DNA from: Fimbriimonadaceae bacterium
Lineage (GTDB): Bacteria > Armatimonadota > Fimbriimonadia > Fimbriimonadales > Fimbriimonadaceae
Direction: 5' to 3'
Assembly: GCA_019454145.1 (NCBI GenBank)
Contig: CP075366.1
Location: 1,343,564 to 1,407,563 of the forward strand
Length of the DNA: 64,000 nt
The notes beneath the pieces were generated by a model. That model did not search any database, was not told where the DNA came from, and saw only the letters and a program-made list of their open reading frames with translations. Below are positions 54,360 through 63,566 of this stretch, piece after piece. The translations under genes and the position numbers were made by a program. The stretch's first letter is position 1; each line of letters starts with the position of its first letter.

Positions 54360-54971
54360 ATGCTTACTAAAATTGCTCTTGCTTCGGCGTTTGCCGTTGC
54401 TCTTATTGCCCCAAAAACGGCTCCGCTTGCCTTCAACATGAAGGATCCAAAAGGAGTTTCTGGGCTTTCCATTTCTATTGATTCGCCACTTGAACCCATC
54501 ATGGGCCAGACATCGGCAATATCTGGCGATGTCAAATTCGATCCAGCTAATCCACAAAACTCAACCGGAAAAATCGTGGTTGAAGCAAAGGAACTCAAAC
54601 TCACAAGCGAAGCGATGACCGGCCACATGCTTCAACGAGCTAGCTTAGATGTCGAAAACTATCCAACTATCACCTTTGAAATCACCAAAATTGATGAGGT
54701 GAAAGAAACTTCAAAGGGCAACTGGGATGCTAAGGTCACCGGGAACTTCACGCTGAAAGGGACAACCAAGGCCATGACGGTGAACGCTTCTGTGAGCCAC
54801 ATGCCAGATATGTTGAAGTCCCGCGGCGGAGTCCCCGATAAGAATGGCGACTTAATCGTGATCCGCTGCAAGTTCTCGTTCGACCGAACTGATTTCAAAG
54901 TTGGTGCTGGTAGTGTTATCGGCAATAAAGTGGATGTCACTCTTTCCACCGTTGGCTATACGGTTAAGTAA
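54360..54971 (+). CDS. YceI-family lipocalin-like exported protein
   Basis: A 203-aa protein with a signal peptide (residues 1-23) and the YceI beta-barrel: 'ISGDVKFDPANPQNSTGKIVVEAKEL', 'HMLQRASLDVENYPTITFEITKI', 'WDAKVTGNFTLKGTTKAMTVNASV' and 'FSFDRTDFKVGAGSVIGNKVDVTLST'. The family binds isoprenoid or lipid ligands in the periplasm. The ATG at 54360 is used; a GTG lies in frame one codon earlier. Own terminator after it. Confidence 0.92.
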   Translation: MLTKIALASAFAVALIAPKTAPLAFNMKDPKGVSGLSISIDSPLEPIMGQTSAISGDVKFDPANPQNSTGKIVVEAKELKLTSEAMTGHMLQRASLDVENYPTITFEITKIDEVKETSKGNWDAKVTGNFTLKGTTKAMTVNASVSHMPDMLKSRGGVPDKNGDLIVIRCKFSFDRTDFKVGAGSVIGNKVDVTLSTVGYTVK

Positions 54972-54981
54972 GAAAAATACG

Positions 54982-55014
54982 AATAGCCGCCAGATTTAAC
55001 TGGCGGCTATTTTA
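54982..55014 (+). terminator. Terminator of the YceI gene
   Basis: 12-bp perfect stem AATAGCCGCCAG/CTGGCGGCTATT, 6-nt loop, then TTTAT. Confidence 0.88.
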
Positions 55015-55036
55015 TGTCTCGGATACACTGCGGTTC

Positions 55037-55393
55037 GTGCCGCATCTCCAAATAGATTATTCGCCTGGGGTTCCGCAACAGATTGATCTCCAAGCGTTCT
55101 TAAAAGAACTCTGTGAGGAGTTCAGTTCGTACGAATCAGTAGAACCAAAGGCACTGAAATGTTATGCTAGGCCAGCAAGCCACTATCAACCAGGGCTAGG
55201 CGCACCCGAAGATTTTATTCACCTGACCGTTTGTCTTTTGGAGGGCCGGAGCGCTTCCCTTTTGGGCCAAATGAGCCAGGGCCTTTATTCGGTCGGCCAG
55301 AACCACCTGAAAACTTCTTCCCTCCGCTGTTCTTGGACCCTCGAAATCCGCCAGATGAGCCTCCCGACTTACCAGAAGGGAACGATCGGTTAG
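55037..55393 (+). CDS. 5-carboxymethyl-2-hydroxymuconate isomerase-like tautomerase
   Basis: A 118-aa tautomerase-superfamily protein resembling HpaF/HpcD: start '[12 protein letters not shown]' (Pro1 after Met removal is the catalytic base), '[12 protein letters not shown]', '[45 protein letters not shown]'. GTG start at 55037. No other homoprotocatechuate genes are near, so the substrate is uncertain. From codon 60 on, it overlaps the 3' end of the convergent Gly-rich gene by 179 bp; the homology to HpaF continues well into the overlap, which supports the reading frame. Confidence 0.75.
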   Translation: MPHLQIDYSPGVPQQIDLQAFLKELCEEFSSYESVEPKALKCYARPASHYQPGLGAPEDFIHLTVCLLEGRSASLLGQMSQGLYSVGQNHLKTSSLRCSWTLEIRQMSLPTYQKGTIG

Positions 55394-56720
55394 GTCGGTC
55401 TGAACCTCCATCCGGACGGTCTCGCCACCGGCCCTTATCGCGTGGTGGGCCATCCTTACTTCGATTATCTCGATGACCTTGGTAGCCGCCACGATCTCCG
55501 TCATAACCACCGCGATTGTCACGGTTTCCACCATAGCCTCCGCGATCTCGATCAAATCCGCCGCCCCGGTTATCCCGGTTACCGCCGTAACCACCCCGAT
55601 CTCCTCCCCAGTTGTCGCGATTTCCACCGTATCCGCCACGATCTCGATCCCTATCAAATCCGCCACCACGGTTGTCGCGATTTCCACTGTAGCCGCCCCC
55701 GCGATTATCACGACCGCCACCATATCCACCACGATCACGATCGCCGCCACCTCTGTATCCTCCGCGATCTCCACCGCTTCGGTTATCCCGGTCTCCTCGG
55801 TAACCGCCTCGATCTCTATCAAAACCACCGCCCCGGTTGTCTCGATTGTCGCGGTTTCCACCATAGCCACCACGATCACGGTCGCCTCCACCACGATATC
55901 CACCTCGGTCGTTTCCGAAGCCGCCACCTCGGTTATCTCGGTTGCCTCCGTAACCACCACGGTCTCTTCCACCGCCTCGATTATCTCGACCGCCGCCGTA
56001 GCCACCTCGGTCACCGCGATCTCGCTGGTACCGCTGCTGTCTCTTATGCTCGCCTAAATCTGTTCCATCGTGGTCGAAGCGTCTTGGGGCTCGCGTTTCT
56101 TCGCTTCCGTCTTCTCCACGTACTTCTGTTGAATCGTTTGCATCGCCTTCTCCAGATGCCTCACTTGCGTCGCGTCGGTAAACCGGACGGTAATCATTTC
56201 TGTAACCCCCTCGGTCACCTCTGTCATCTCTACCTCGTCCCCGATCTCCGTAACCACCGCCGCGTGGTCGGTCGCTGTAACCGCCTCGGTCATCTTCGTT
56301 GAATTCGTTGTAACTAAATTCTGCGTTGCGGAGCTTAACCGCGCAGGTTACGTAGCAATCTCCAAGATCAATTGCCGCTTCCCAAATAATATCCATGCGA
56401 TCTTGATAAACCTGTGTATAGCAAGCCTCAAGAGTAACAGGCATGGCTTCCATGAACAGCTTTTCAAACTCTTTTGCAAAGCCCATCAGGTTTTCTGGCT
56501 TAAGCCTTGGAATCGCGATTTCTGCTGCAAACAACCGGTGCGCTACCCCAGGTCGGTTGATGCGGCACTCTTGTGCAGGAAAAGCCTTCTCAATAATTTC
56601 CGTAAATTGAGTGAACCACTCAGCTCTCTCTTCCTTGCTCACGGGCTTGGATTTGAGAATGAGTTTCCGGCGAAACTTATCAAAATCAGCCGGTTGTGGG
56701 GATGGAGAAGACGTACTCAT
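55215..56720 (-). CDS. Large Gly/Arg/Asp/Asn-rich repeat protein with N-terminal domain
   Basis: A 501-aa protein. Residues 1-140 form a folded domain I do not recognise ('[25 protein letters not shown]', '[30 protein letters not shown]', '[32 protein letters not shown]'). Residues 145-245 are low-complexity and charged. About 245-425 is a tandem of [13 protein letters not shown]-/FDRDRGGY-type units. The end is Gly/Ser/Lys/Pro-rich. RGG/RDN-rich tails usually bind RNA or drive condensate formation; together with the RRM protein nearby this hints at RNA handling (inference). Starts at ATG 56720. Its final 60 codons are antisense to the tautomerase gene. Confidence 0.8.
   Translation of the reverse strand: MSTSSPSPQPADFDKFRRKLILKSKPVSKEERAEWFTQFTEIIEKAFPAQECRINRPGVAHRLFAAEIAIPRLKPENLMGFAKEFEKLFMEAMPVTLEACYTQVYQDRMDIIWEAAIDLGDCYVTCAVKLRNAEFSYNEFNEDDRGGYSDRPRGGGYGDRGRGRDDRGDRGGYRNDYRPVYRRDASEASGEGDANDSTEVRGEDGSEETRAPRRFDHDGTDLGEHKRQQRYQRDRGDRGGYGGGRDNRGGGRDRGGYGGNRDNRGGGFGNDRGGYRGGGDRDRGGYGGNRDNRDNRGGGFDRDRGGYRGDRDNRSGGDRGGYRGGGDRDRGGYGGGRDNRGGGYSGNRDNRGGGFDRDRDRGGYGGNRDNWGGDRGGYGGNRDNRGGGFDRDRGGYGGNRDNRGGYDGDRGGYQGHRDNRSKDGPPRDKGRWRDRPDGGSDRPNRSFPSGKSGGSSGGFRGSKNSGGKKFSGGSGRPNKGPGSFGPKGKRSGPPKDKRSGE
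55480..56030 (-). repeat. Tandem Gly-Arg-Asp-Asn coding repeat
   Basis: Irregular tandem units of about 24-36 bp built from 'ccaccacggttatc' and 'cgatctcgatc'-like blocks. All six frames stay open across much of it, which creates long spurious ORFs on both strands. Boundaries approximate. Confidence 0.8.
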
Positions 56721-56762
56721 GGGGCTTGACCATTATGAAGTTTTCCACCGACAACGTGGGCA

Positions 56763-58775
56763 CTACGGCGGTATAGTGCCCGGCTGGACCTGGGGATATT
56801 TTGCCTGATACTCTTGCGTACGAGCCTCCATCCATTGTTTCCAATCGGGCGGCATCTGTTCAAACCTCAACCATTTTATATCTGGTGGCACAATTCCAAA
56901 AGCCATTGTCGTGGTCTGGGCTCCCTCTTGATCTACGCCAAAACTAAATATTTCCCCATCTGAAATAGCAAAACTCCACAACGGGTTTTTATAATCGTTG
57001 ATTGAGCTGGTGCGTTTTGGAATAGCTCCAGTTGAACTTCCTTGAATACCTAGATTAACCAACAAAACCTGTTCAACAGTCAGCCTTGACCAAATTCCAA
57101 CGTTATTGGGCAAGCCATTTGGAAACGACTCACTTAGCACCCAGCCGGAAACATGCTCCATCGATTCATCATCCTTTATGGAGTTAGCAAATGCCATTCT
57201 TAAACTTGTGGGAGTTGAAAGTTCGTTTGCCAGCCGCTTGCCTGCTGATCCAGCAGTTGAAGCGGTGCTAACAAAACTGCCTGGCGCATTTCCCTCAGAG
57301 TTAGGGTGAGCAAGGCCCCATGCTAAGAATCCAATCCTATAAAACCGATTGAAGACTTCCGCGTGAGGAACTATGAGAGCTATCTCCATAAACTCTCGAT
57401 CCCATCCATCCATCATTAGTTGGCTTTCTTGTTTGACTGCATACTCGCCCAACATTCCTGGTCGAAGCCTTTTGTACTTCCTGAATTCGGAAGTGAGCTT
57501 TGCGAAAGGCGTGCGGCTAAGGAAATTACGTTCATTTTCAATCCTCACAACGGGATGGATCAGCCACTTTTTTTCGTCTTCACGAACGTCACACCAGCCA
57601 AATTGGTAAAGATGCGTCAGCGTCGCTGTTGAATCTTTCCATTGATCTGGATTTTGACCACTCCAAATCATTCCTAAGCCTGGAGATACATGATCTGGAA
57701 TCACAGCATAAAGAGATTTCCCTGAGCGTTCAGCAATCTGGCGCAGTTGAGTGCCATAGCACCAGTCAAAGGGGTCGCGCTTTTCAACGTCAAAAATGGG
57801 AGCATCTAACGTTGGCAACTGCGGGGGCTCATCGAAATACCACTGGAAATGCTTCCAATAAAGCTTCATATCGTCGGTGATGTCTAACTTGAGTGAAGTC
57901 CACTTTTTTGATGGCAAGGCTCTCGCGGCTCTCCGTGCGAAAACATTTGCACTGCTAACAATCCAACCGTTTTGATCTACAAACATGACGCGCAAGGCTA
58001 AAACGGTGTCCAAAGAATAGGTGGCAGTGATCACAACTCGCTCTGCTTTGCCTGATCGAATAGCCAGCTTAGTTCTTGGATCAAGGCCTCTTTTTGCATT
58101 TAACTGAAGGCGTTCTGCACTTTCAGCTAGTGCAGTTCTATAAGTTGATTCATAAGCTGAATAGTCGCTCAATAGTTCTTTAGCATTGATGTGCTTTTGA
58201 ACTCCTTCAGGATGACTTGAAAAGGTTACAATTTCGCCTGGTTCTAAGTTCAATAATTCTTCGGTAGGCAGTAGCATAAGGGCGCGAAAAGCCAACGAAT
58301 CAAATGGCGTGCCTGAGCTCGTTTGAACAATTCTGCCCGCTTCTGATATGGCACTCTGATCCCCGCTCAATACATCATTTAATAGATTCTCATACCGCCG
58401 CATCAGCAAGCTCGGCGGTTCAAGAGATGCCTCGGCTTCAGCCTTCCAGCTCTTCTTCGCTTCAGTCAAAGCCTCTTGACGGATTGATTGGCGAGTTGCC
58501 AGTTCCGCCCGAAACTGCTCTTGAGTGCGTACCAGAGTCCAAACTCCTCGATCTTCCTGCCATTCGCCGCGGAGGACATCTGCTAGATTTTTGCGGACTT
58601 CCTCGGCACTATCTTGACCTTTACTGACAAACAATGCGTTTTTTGTCAGGTCACCTAAAACCCGCCACCGTTGAGAAAATGAATCGCCTAGAATTGGAAT
58701 CAACCGATCCGCAGGCAATACGGGAAATGTATCAGGGATTTGAATTGCAACAGCGAATATAAGTGCGGCAAGCAT
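56763..58775 (-). CDS. Exported protein of unknown function
   Basis: A 670-aa protein with a short signal-like start (hydrophobic residues 1-12) and no domain I recognise. It is Trp- and Arg-rich, with a helical Glu/Ala region at about 85-140 ('RQEALTEAKKSWKAEAEAS') and later mixed segments such as 'YLDTVLALRVMFVDQNGWIVSSANVF'. It ends with Gln/Pro 'QEYQAKYPQVQPGTIPP'. Position between the Gly-rich gene and pyrG gives no functional clue. Probably a lineage-specific envelope protein. Confidence 0.65.
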   Translation of the reverse strand: MLAALIFAVAIQIPDTFPVLPADRLIPILGDSFSQRWRVLGDLTKNALFVSKGQDSAEEVRKNLADVLRGEWQEDRGVWTLVRTQEQFRAELATRQSIRQEALTEAKKSWKAEAEASLEPPSLLMRRYENLLNDVLSGDQSAISEAGRIVQTSSGTPFDSLAFRALMLLPTEELLNLEPGEIVTFSSHPEGVQKHINAKELLSDYSAYESTYRTALAESAERLQLNAKRGLDPRTKLAIRSGKAERVVITATYSLDTVLALRVMFVDQNGWIVSSANVFARRAARALPSKKWTSLKLDITDDMKLYWKHFQWYFDEPPQLPTLDAPIFDVEKRDPFDWCYGTQLRQIAERSGKSLYAVIPDHVSPGLGMIWSGQNPDQWKDSTATLTHLYQFGWCDVREDEKKWLIHPVVRIENERNFLSRTPFAKLTSEFRKYKRLRPGMLGEYAVKQESQLMMDGWDREFMEIALIVPHAEVFNRFYRIGFLAWGLAHPNSEGNAPGSFVSTASTAGSAGKRLANELSTPTSLRMAFANSIKDDESMEHVSGWVLSESFPNGLPNNVGIWSRLTVEQVLLVNLGIQGSSTGAIPKRTSSINDYKNPLWSFAISDGEIFSFGVDQEGAQTTTMAFGIVPPDIKWLRFEQMPPDWKQWMEARTQEYQAKYPQVQPGTIPP

Positions 58776-58798
58776 GTTACATTACTGTACAGATTTTT

Positions 58799-60469
58799 TT
58801 AGCCTAGAACTCCCTTGTTTTCGCGCTCAGTAGTTTTTTTGCCTGACCGTTTCAGGCTCGCCGCAACTAAAGCATCGAACAACGGCGCGGGGCGGTTGGG
58901 ACGACTCTTGAATTCTGGGTGAGCTTGCGTCGCGATAAAGAACGGATGCTCCGGCAGTTCAACCATCTCAACCAATCGGTAATCTGGCGACACACCGCTC
59001 ACTTGCAAACCGTTTTTGATGAGCAGTTCGCGATAATCATTGTTAACTTCGTATCGGTGACGATGACGCTCGAATATCGGTGATTCGCCATATATTTCAT
59101 AGGCTAGAGTTCCAGCCGTAATGTGGCAAGGGTAACTGCCCAACCGCATAGTGCCCCCCTTTTGAGTGATGCCAGTCTGATCAGGAATAAAGTGGATGAC
59201 CGGATCATTTGTGCGCTTCTCGGAAGTATCGAACTCTTCGCTACCAGCATTGTTCAAACCGCATACGTTGCGAGCGAATTCAATAACCGCCATTTGCAAG
59301 CCGAGGCAGATTCCCAGGAACGGAATCCCATTCTCGCGAGTGTAGCGCAGGGCTTCAATCTTGCCTTCTATTCCCCGCGTTCCAAATCCTGGCGCGATCA
59401 CAAGTCCGTCAAGTTGAGAAATCGTTTCCGCCGGATCAAGCGAGGCCGGATTTCCATCGATAGCTTCAAACAGATCACTTTCAATCCATTTGATGTTCAC
59501 TCGGCAATCGTTGGCAATTCCCGCGTGGACGAGCGATTCACTAATTGATTTGTAGGCATCGCCATTGCTGGTATATTTTCCAACAACCCCAATGGTGCAA
59601 CTGTGCGAGGGGTTTTTCAGCTTCTCAACGATCGCTTCCCATTCAGAAAGATCTGGCTGTTCAGTATTCAATCCCAGTCGTTCGCAGACAAGTTTGCCCA
59701 GGCCAAGGTCTTCGTACGCCAGCGGAACTTCATAAATCGTTTCCGCGGTCATGCTTTCGATAACTGCTTCCTGCGGTACGTCGCAGAATAGCGAAATCTT
59801 TTCCTTCACGTCATCAGGGATTGGTTCCTCGCATCGGCAGACCAAAACGTCGGGGCTGATACCGATCTGTCGTAAATTGATGACCGAGTGCTGAGTCGGC
59901 TTGGTTTTGACTTCTCCCCAAGGCCCAACCGTTGGAACTAGCGTGACATGAACAAAAAGAGTGTTTTCCTTACCGAAATCTTTGCGAACCTGGCGAATGG
60001 TTTCCAAAAACGGAAGCGATTCTATGTCGCCAACCGTGCCGCCAATTTCCGCCAATACAATGTCAGCCTCTTCTTTTTTTCCGGCATCAATTAAAAGCTT
60101 TTTGATTTCGTTCGTCACATGAGGAATGACCTGCACCGTGCCGCCGAGATAATCACCACGGCGTTCGGCCTCAATCACGTTTCGATAAACCTTTCCGGTC
60201 GTGATTGAACTGCTTGATGAACAGTTGACATCTAAAAATCGTTCGTAGTGGCCAAGGTCAAGGTCAGTTTCAGTACCGTCATCGGTGACAAAAACTTCGC
60301 CGTGCTGATACGGATTCATGGTTCCGGCATCAACGTTAATGTAGGGATCAAGCTTAACCGGAGCAACTGTATATCCGCGATTCCGCAGAAGTCGCCCCAA
60401 GCTCGCACTGGTAATACCCTTACCAATGGAACTCACAACGCCGCCGGTTACGAAGATATATTTGGTCAT
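58799..60469 (-). CDS. pyrG: CTP synthase
   Basis: Makes CTP from UTP, ATP and glutamine. The 556-aa protein has the synthetase domain ('KYIFVTGGVVSSIGKGITSASLGRLL', 'DPYINVDAGTMNPYQHGEVFVTDDGTETDLDLGHYERF') and the C-terminal class I glutamine amidotransferase domain with the Cys nucleophile in 'FLGICLGLQMAVIEFAR' and His/Glu in 'THPEFKSRP'-type 'QAHPEFKSRP'. Full length. The ATG at 60469 matches the family start; another ATG three codons upstream (60478) is closer to a GGAT box. Single gene. Confidence 0.96.
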   Translation of the reverse strand: MTKYIFVTGGVVSSIGKGITSASLGRLLRNRGYTVAPVKLDPYINVDAGTMNPYQHGEVFVTDDGTETDLDLGHYERFLDVNCSSSSSITTGKVYRNVIEAERRGDYLGGTVQVIPHVTNEIKKLLIDAGKKEEADIVLAEIGGTVGDIESLPFLETIRQVRKDFGKENTLFVHVTLVPTVGPWGEVKTKPTQHSVINLRQIGISPDVLVCRCEEPIPDDVKEKISLFCDVPQEAVIESMTAETIYEVPLAYEDLGLGKLVCERLGLNTEQPDLSEWEAIVEKLKNPSHSCTIGVVGKYTSNGDAYKSISESLVHAGIANDCRVNIKWIESDLFEAIDGNPASLDPAETISQLDGLVIAPGFGTRGIEGKIEALRYTRENGIPFLGICLGLQMAVIEFARNVCGLNNAGSEEFDTSEKRTNDPVIHFIPDQTGITQKGGTMRLGSYPCHITAGTLAYEIYGESPIFERHRHRYEVNNDYRELLIKNGLQVSGVSPDYRLVEMVELPEHPFFIATQAHPEFKSRPNRPAPLFDALVAASLKRSGKKTTERENKGVLG

Positions 60470-60575
60470 GCTTGTCATCCGAAGTTGACGCGCAGCGACC
60501 GGAAATTAGCCGAGCGGGTCTAAACAATTATACAGCCGAGAGCGGGTAGAGGTCAGCCCCCTGGCTCACGGTTTT

Positions 60576-61877
60576 TCAGATTACTTCGAGACTTTTTTGC
60601 AAAATCGCCCGGAAAACAGAACCAACGCCCTGCTCCGAATCAACTTCTAGCTTTCCGCCATGAGCTTTGAGAACCAGTTGGCAGGAGTTCAACCCAAAGC
60701 CGCTGCCTTCAATTCCTAGAGATTCATCCACGACTCGCTCACAATCATCCAACACGCGCTTAACCTGATCCTGAGAAAGCCCCAAACCTTCGTCTTGAAC
60801 TTCGATCATCACACGGTTTGCGTAATGCGTCAGCTTCACCCACACGTTTTTGTTGAGGCCAGGCGAATACTTCACTGCATTGCTAAGGAGGTTCTCAACT
60901 ACTCGCATGAGCTTTCGCCGATCCCCGCAAACAATAACTGGCTCATCGGCTCCCTGAAGAACAAGATTGTGATGCTTTGATCTCTCTGTATGCCGCTCGG
61001 CGAGAACAACCTTATGGAGCATCATGGCGAGGTCAAATTCTTCTAGGTTGGGTTTCCATTCTCCCTCAATCGGCTCAATGATGTCCTTTATGTCCGCAAG
61101 CAAGCGGTCACAACTTTCTACAATTCCGTTAAATAGTTCCTCAGCGATCTCGGGGTCGGCGGCGATTTCTGGTTCACGCAGAGTTTCCGCGTAACCCTTG
61201 ATGACAGTGATCGGAGTTTTGAGGTCGTGAACAATGTTGCGGCGGATGCTTTGGTTGATGCGCTCAGTGCGGGCGACAGATTGTAAGAGCGACGGATAGT
61301 ACGCCATCCGGCTGGTGGTTTCAACCGCCGTGCAATAAAGCCCAAACCGTTCTTCATTTGGAGCATGCGCGTTATCAAAAGCAAGGATGCTCCAAGCATG
61401 GCTCCCGCCTGGACGTCGCCAACTTGCCGCCCAAAATATGTTTGCGTTTAATCCGGTGAAAGTCGCCAACCGCACGGCAAGAACGCCGTCGTGGGCGACA
61501 AATCCTTCACTTGATTCCACAAACGCTCGCCGGAACGGCGGATCGTTTGTAATCCAAGGAGTTGCATCCTTGCCCAAATCAGAGCCGATTTGATCGGTAC
61601 TAGAATTTTCGGGAAGCATATTGTGCGAAATACCGCCCCAGCTCTGACCATAGGGGCTTTCTAAACCAAGCGATCTCCAGTTGCCCGATTTAGGGTCATC
61701 GAGCAAAAGAATCATGCCCTTGTATTCCCCAAATAAAAAGCGATAGTGACGAAGTGCGGCGACAAGGATTTGACGAGCATCTTGGCATTCGCCCAAATCG
61801 TGGATCATCTCTAACATCCGTTGGGCGGTTTCCACACTTTGGATGGCGTTGCCGCCTACATTAATCTTATCGTTCAT
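60576..61877 (-). CDS. Soluble sensor histidine kinase (GAF-like sensor)
   Basis: A 433-aa cytosolic kinase with no membrane segment. Residues 20-190 are a GAF-like sensory domain, followed by the dimerisation/phosphoacceptor helix with the H-box 'NIVHDLKTPITVIKGYAETL' and a HATPase_c domain with N-box 'VVENLLSNAVKYSPG', G1 'DEGLGLSQDQ' and G2 'EGSGFGLNSC'. It should autophosphorylate His and pass phosphate to a response regulator, which is not encoded nearby (orphan kinase). Start ATG 61877 with GGGAG upstream is preferred over the TTG at 61886. Confidence 0.92.
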   Translation of the reverse strand: MNDKINVGGNAIQSVETAQRMLEMIHDLGECQDARQILVAALRHYRFLFGEYKGMILLLDDPKSGNWRSLGLESPYGQSWGGISHNMLPENSSTDQIGSDLGKDATPWITNDPPFRRAFVESSEGFVAHDGVLAVRLATFTGLNANIFWAASWRRPGGSHAWSILAFDNAHAPNEERFGLYCTAVETTSRMAYYPSLLQSVARTERINQSIRRNIVHDLKTPITVIKGYAETLREPEIAADPEIAEELFNGIVESCDRLLADIKDIIEPIEGEWKPNLEEFDLAMMLHKVVLAERHTERSKHHNLVLQGADEPVIVCGDRRKLMRVVENLLSNAVKYSPGLNKNVWVKLTHYANRVMIEVQDEGLGLSQDQVKRVLDDCERVVDESLGIEGSGFGLNSCQLVLKAHGGKLEVDSEQGVGSVFRAILQKSLEVI

Positions 61878-61941
61878 GACTCCCAAACCTTAATGACATT
61901 GGACGACAACTAATACGCCAATGATCAAATTTTCTAAGAAA

Positions 61942-62964
61942 TCATTTCCATAGATTAAAAACTGACATTAATGTGAGGGTTATCAAAATCAGCGCTACCC
62001 ATTGAGCCAACCCTAATCCAACTGACTTCCAACCTGCCTTCCACAAATCGCGAACATTGGTTTGTAGTCCAACCCCCGCCATTCCAACCGCGAGGAGTAA
62101 CTTCACCGCCGGATTGATTTGATCCTTCACCAAAGCTTGGAATGAGTCCACTTGGATAAATGAAACCATCGCTGAAAATACGCAAAACATTACAAGGAAC
62201 CAAGGCACAAGCGAAACCTTAGCCGTTGCTTCACTATCCGAAGTCCGACGTAGCCACCAGCCGATACCAAACACCATCGGAGCGAGGGTGCAGATTCTGA
62301 CTAACTTGACAACGGTGGCAACTCCGACTGCGGCGGGTGAGATTCCACTCGCGGCGGCAACGACTTGAGCGGTTTCGTGCAGAGTGGCCCCGCAGAATAA
62401 ACCGTAGGCAAAGTCTGCCCAACCCATCGCTTTAGCCAAAACCGGAAAAATAAAAATCCCAACCGTGCCCCAAAGCGTGATGATTCCCATGCTCACCGCA
62501 GCATCTTGACCTTCCGCTTCAACAACTGTGTCCGCGGCGACAATGGCACTAGCCCCGCAGATGCTTCCACCAGTAGCTAAAAGCAGTCCAAGTTTCTTAT
62601 CAATACCAATGATCTTGCCCAGCCACACGCAAAACAGAAAAGAACCAGCTACTGCCAGCACGACAACTAAAAGGGCCGGGGCACCTATGCCAGCAAGCTC
62701 TTGCAATGTGAGACGAAACCCAAGTCCCGCGACTCCCCAGCGAAGAATGGGCTTCTGGGCGATCTTCAATCCTGGCTCAAACATTTTCGGAAGCGTCCAG
62801 GCGGAGGCGATCAGAATCCCGAGCAAAATAACTAACAAAAGGGCCGAAAACCTTAACTGATCTTTGACAACGGGGACTTCACTCAGCCAATTGGCAAACA
62901 GTGCCAACACGAGCACCAAAGCTAAACCTGGAACCGCAGACTTTGCTTGTTCTACCGCTTTCAA
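61942..62964 (-). CDS. YeiH-family putative sulfate exporter
   Basis: A 340-aa UPF0324/YeiH membrane protein with about ten hydrophobic segments and the family signatures 'RWGVAGLGFRLTLQEL', 'TGGSICGASAIVAADTVVEAE' and 'GATLHETAQVVAAASGIS'. YeiH-type proteins are proposed exporters of sulfate, sulfite or taurine-derived sulfonate. The start is a TTG at 62964 overlapping the TGA of the cysteine dioxygenase gene (TTGA), so the two are coupled and cysteine-sulfur disposal is the natural reading. Confidence 0.87.
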   Translation of the reverse strand: MKAVEQAKSAVPGLALVLVLALFANWLSEVPVVKDQLRFSALLLVILLGILIASAWTLPKMFEPGLKIAQKPILRWGVAGLGFRLTLQELAGIGAPALLVVVLAVAGSFLFCVWLGKIIGIDKKLGLLLATGGSICGASAIVAADTVVEAEGQDAAVSMGIITLWGTVGIFIFPVLAKAMGWADFAYGLFCGATLHETAQVVAAASGISPAAVGVATVVKLVRICTLAPMVFGIGWWLRRTSDSEATAKVSLVPWFLVMFCVFSAMVSFIQVDSFQALVKDQINPAVKLLLAVGMAGVGLQTNVRDLWKAGWKSVGLGLAQWVALILITLTLMSVFNLWK

Positions 62965-63536
62965 CTGGTGTAACAGAGGCTCCGAACCTCTTTTCTATAT
63001 CCACCATCAACTGGGACAAATACGTTGCAATGAGTAAGTTCATGTCCATAAACATGAACCGTTACCGTTGGCTGATCACGCAATGCGTTTTCAATCATGT
63101 GGTATTCAAACGGAGGGATCAATGCACCTGCTTCCCCAACTCCGGCGAGTACCGAATCCTCGGCCTTGAATTGAACAACCTCGGAATCTGCATCACCAAT
63201 CAGATCAAATGATGTCACCCGGATCAAGCCTCGGTAAACGCACTCCACGCACCATTCGCCCGCGTGATCGTGCAGCGCTGTTCCTTGACCCACATCCCAA
63301 ACCATTGCGACCACGGAATACGCCCCACCCGGGTCTTTGTGTACTAACCTACGAGCGTAACAGTCCTTCGCAGGTTCCATGTGCTCTTCATCCAAAATAT
63401 CGAACTGATTCTGAAATGCAGTTTCCAAAATATGTTTAACCGCCGAGCATCGTTCTTCAACATCTGCAATCGCGACGGCTCGATCCATGTGATGGATAAA
63501 ATTTTTCAGATTGGCGTTTTGGGCTGGGGTCATCAA
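62961..63536 (-). CDS. cdo: Cysteine dioxygenase type I
   Basis: Non-heme iron enzyme that oxidises cysteine to cysteine sulfinate. The 191-aa protein is a cupin with the first two iron histidines in 'TALHDHAGEWCVECVYRG' and the third in 'TVHVYGHELTHCNVF'. The Cys in that first motif is at or near the position of the Cys-Tyr cross-link partner of eukaryotic CDO. Between it and the class V aminotransferase gene upstream is a 30-bp gap; downstream it overlaps yeiH. Confidence 0.92.
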   Translation of the reverse strand: MMTPAQNANLKNFIHHMDRAVAIADVEERCSAVKHILETAFQNQFDILDEEHMEPAKDCYARRLVHKDPGGAYSVVAMVWDVGQGTALHDHAGEWCVECVYRGLIRVTSFDLIGDADSEVVQFKAEDSVLAGVGEAGALIPPFEYHMIENALRDQPTVTVHVYGHELTHCNVFVPVDGGYRKEVRSLCYTS

Positions 63537-63566
63537 CTTTCCTCGCTTTTCACAGTCTACTGAATT

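Noticed and set aside
55196-56302. Long ORFs on both strands across 55.2-56.3 kb (Thr/Ile/Val/Glu-rich on minus, His/Arg/Leu-rich and Ser/Thr/Ile-rich on plus)
   Set aside because: They are frame shadows of the tandem Gly-Arg-Asp-Asn repeat, which keeps all frames open. Their composition is a single repeated pattern with no domain.
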